A DNA stretch of 64,000 nt, from positions 33,687,090 to 33,751,089 of the forward strand of contig NC_087069.1 of the NCBI RefSeq assembly GCF_963678635.1, written 5' to 3'. Shown piece by piece: positions 63,545 to 64,000 of the stretch (positions are counted from its first letter, which is position 1; the number at the start of each line of letters is the position of its first letter). The notes below the pieces were generated by a model, which did not search any database, was not told the DNA's origin, and worked only from the letters and a program-made list of their open reading frames with translations. A program made the translations under genes and the position numbers. This DNA comes from Symsagittifera roscoffensis. Lineage: Eukaryota; Xenacoelomorpha; Acoela; Convolutidae.

Positions 63545-64000
63545 ACAATAATTACAATTGTGAAGCAAAGTGTGTTAGTACGATTTTTTTTCCAACCTAA
63601 GTCGCAAATAATAGTGCTACTTTTGGTGGCACTTTTGAAGCGGTAGGCTGCAGTTGCAGTATATTGTCAAATGTGCTTTGACATCTGATAAGTAAATATT
63701 CAACACAGCTGATGCATTTTTAATTCATCAAATGAACCGAAAAAAGTTCTTTGTTTCAAACAGCAGTGCCATGATGGAAAGCTCGATTTCAGAAATCTTA
63801 CAACTCTATGTATCTCGCAATTTTTGAAATGCAGAATTTGGGTTTATGCTTTCCAATTTATTAATGCAAAATTCTGTGTTTTTGTGTTTGGTGCTACTTT
63901 TGCTGCATCGAATTGGCAATTTGTTAGCATATGTAGCTGCTTTATTGGTGGCTAGTTTTTGGGGGATTTTAAGCAGCCGTGACTGAGTGATTTGTTCGGC
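63545..64000 (+). repeat. tRNA-derived SINE-like repeat, type 1, cut by window end
   Basis: Starts 'gtgaagcaaagtgtgttagtacga', then 'aacctaagtcgcaaataatagtgc'. At 63975 the A box region 'gccgtgactgagtgatt' begins. This is the same bipartite plan as 42000-42330. Confidence 0.5.

Larger units (their letters stand above)
62975..64000 (+). other. NPC1 intron 21, start
   Basis: Contains the + copy of the 'ctataaagaccc' repeat (63119-63340). A tRNA-like T-arm piece is at about 63415-63470 ('aagttcgacc'). A type 1 SINE-like repeat starts at 63545 and runs off the window in 'gccgtgactgagtga'. No coding exon was seen after 62974. Confidence 0.75.

Noticed and set aside
1-64000. CRISPR array, prophage, operon or bacterial gene cluster
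   Set aside because: The window is eukaryotic with spliced exons; no regular short repeats with unique spacers and no bacterial gene layout.

Overview
This is a stretch of animal nuclear DNA. It is AT-rich and intron-rich, with standard GT-AG splice sites and many decayed retroelements. One protein-coding gene is clear: an NPC1-family gene (lysosomal sterol transporter) on the + strand. Its first 21 coding exons run from 28495 to 62974, and the gene leaves the window before its C-terminus. I could join the exons by eye because all phases are consistent and the peptide follows the family from signal peptide to the last luminal domain. The species cannot be fixed. The mix of LINE, Penelope-like and endonuclease-tailed reverse-transcriptase (RT) elements suggests an invertebrate.

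Region 1 (1-9 kb) is a graveyard of repeated blocks. It holds + strand LINE RT remnants, - strand LINE C-terminal modules, and a first copy of a Penelope-like RT on the - strand.

Region 2 (9.4-24.0 kb) is two tandem copies of one composite block, 9434-16192 and 16193-23990. Each has, in order, a Penelope-like RT (-), a LINE with APE-type endonuclease and RT (-), the 3' end of another LINE (+), and the start of an RT element with an N-terminal PHD-like finger (+). The first copy carries two internal deletions relative to the second.

Region 3 (22.4-28.0 kb) is the longest PHD-finger RT element. It has lost its reading frame. A roughly 0.5 kb foreign segment and a 2.1 kb LTR element (24990-27136) interrupt it. 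Its nuclease-like C-terminus resumes beyond the LTR element and ends at 27951.

Region 4 (28.2-63.0 kb) is the NPC1 gene. Intron 2 holds a second, related RT element (29.5-32.8 kb, - strand). The two related RT elements therefore point their 3' ends at NPC1 exons 1-2 from both sides. The larger introns (2, 8, 10, 12, 19, 20) hold a repeat family always in the gene's orientation, several tRNA-derived SINE-like heads, two long inverted repeats, and a small RT-element tail with an apparent 8-bp target-site duplication.

No rRNA gene, intact tRNA gene, CRISPR array or bacterial-type operon was seen. None of the retroelement reading frames looks intact, so the window reads as one working gene embedded in dead mobile DNA. 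All homology statements are from reading translated sequence against remembered family patterns; no database search was run.
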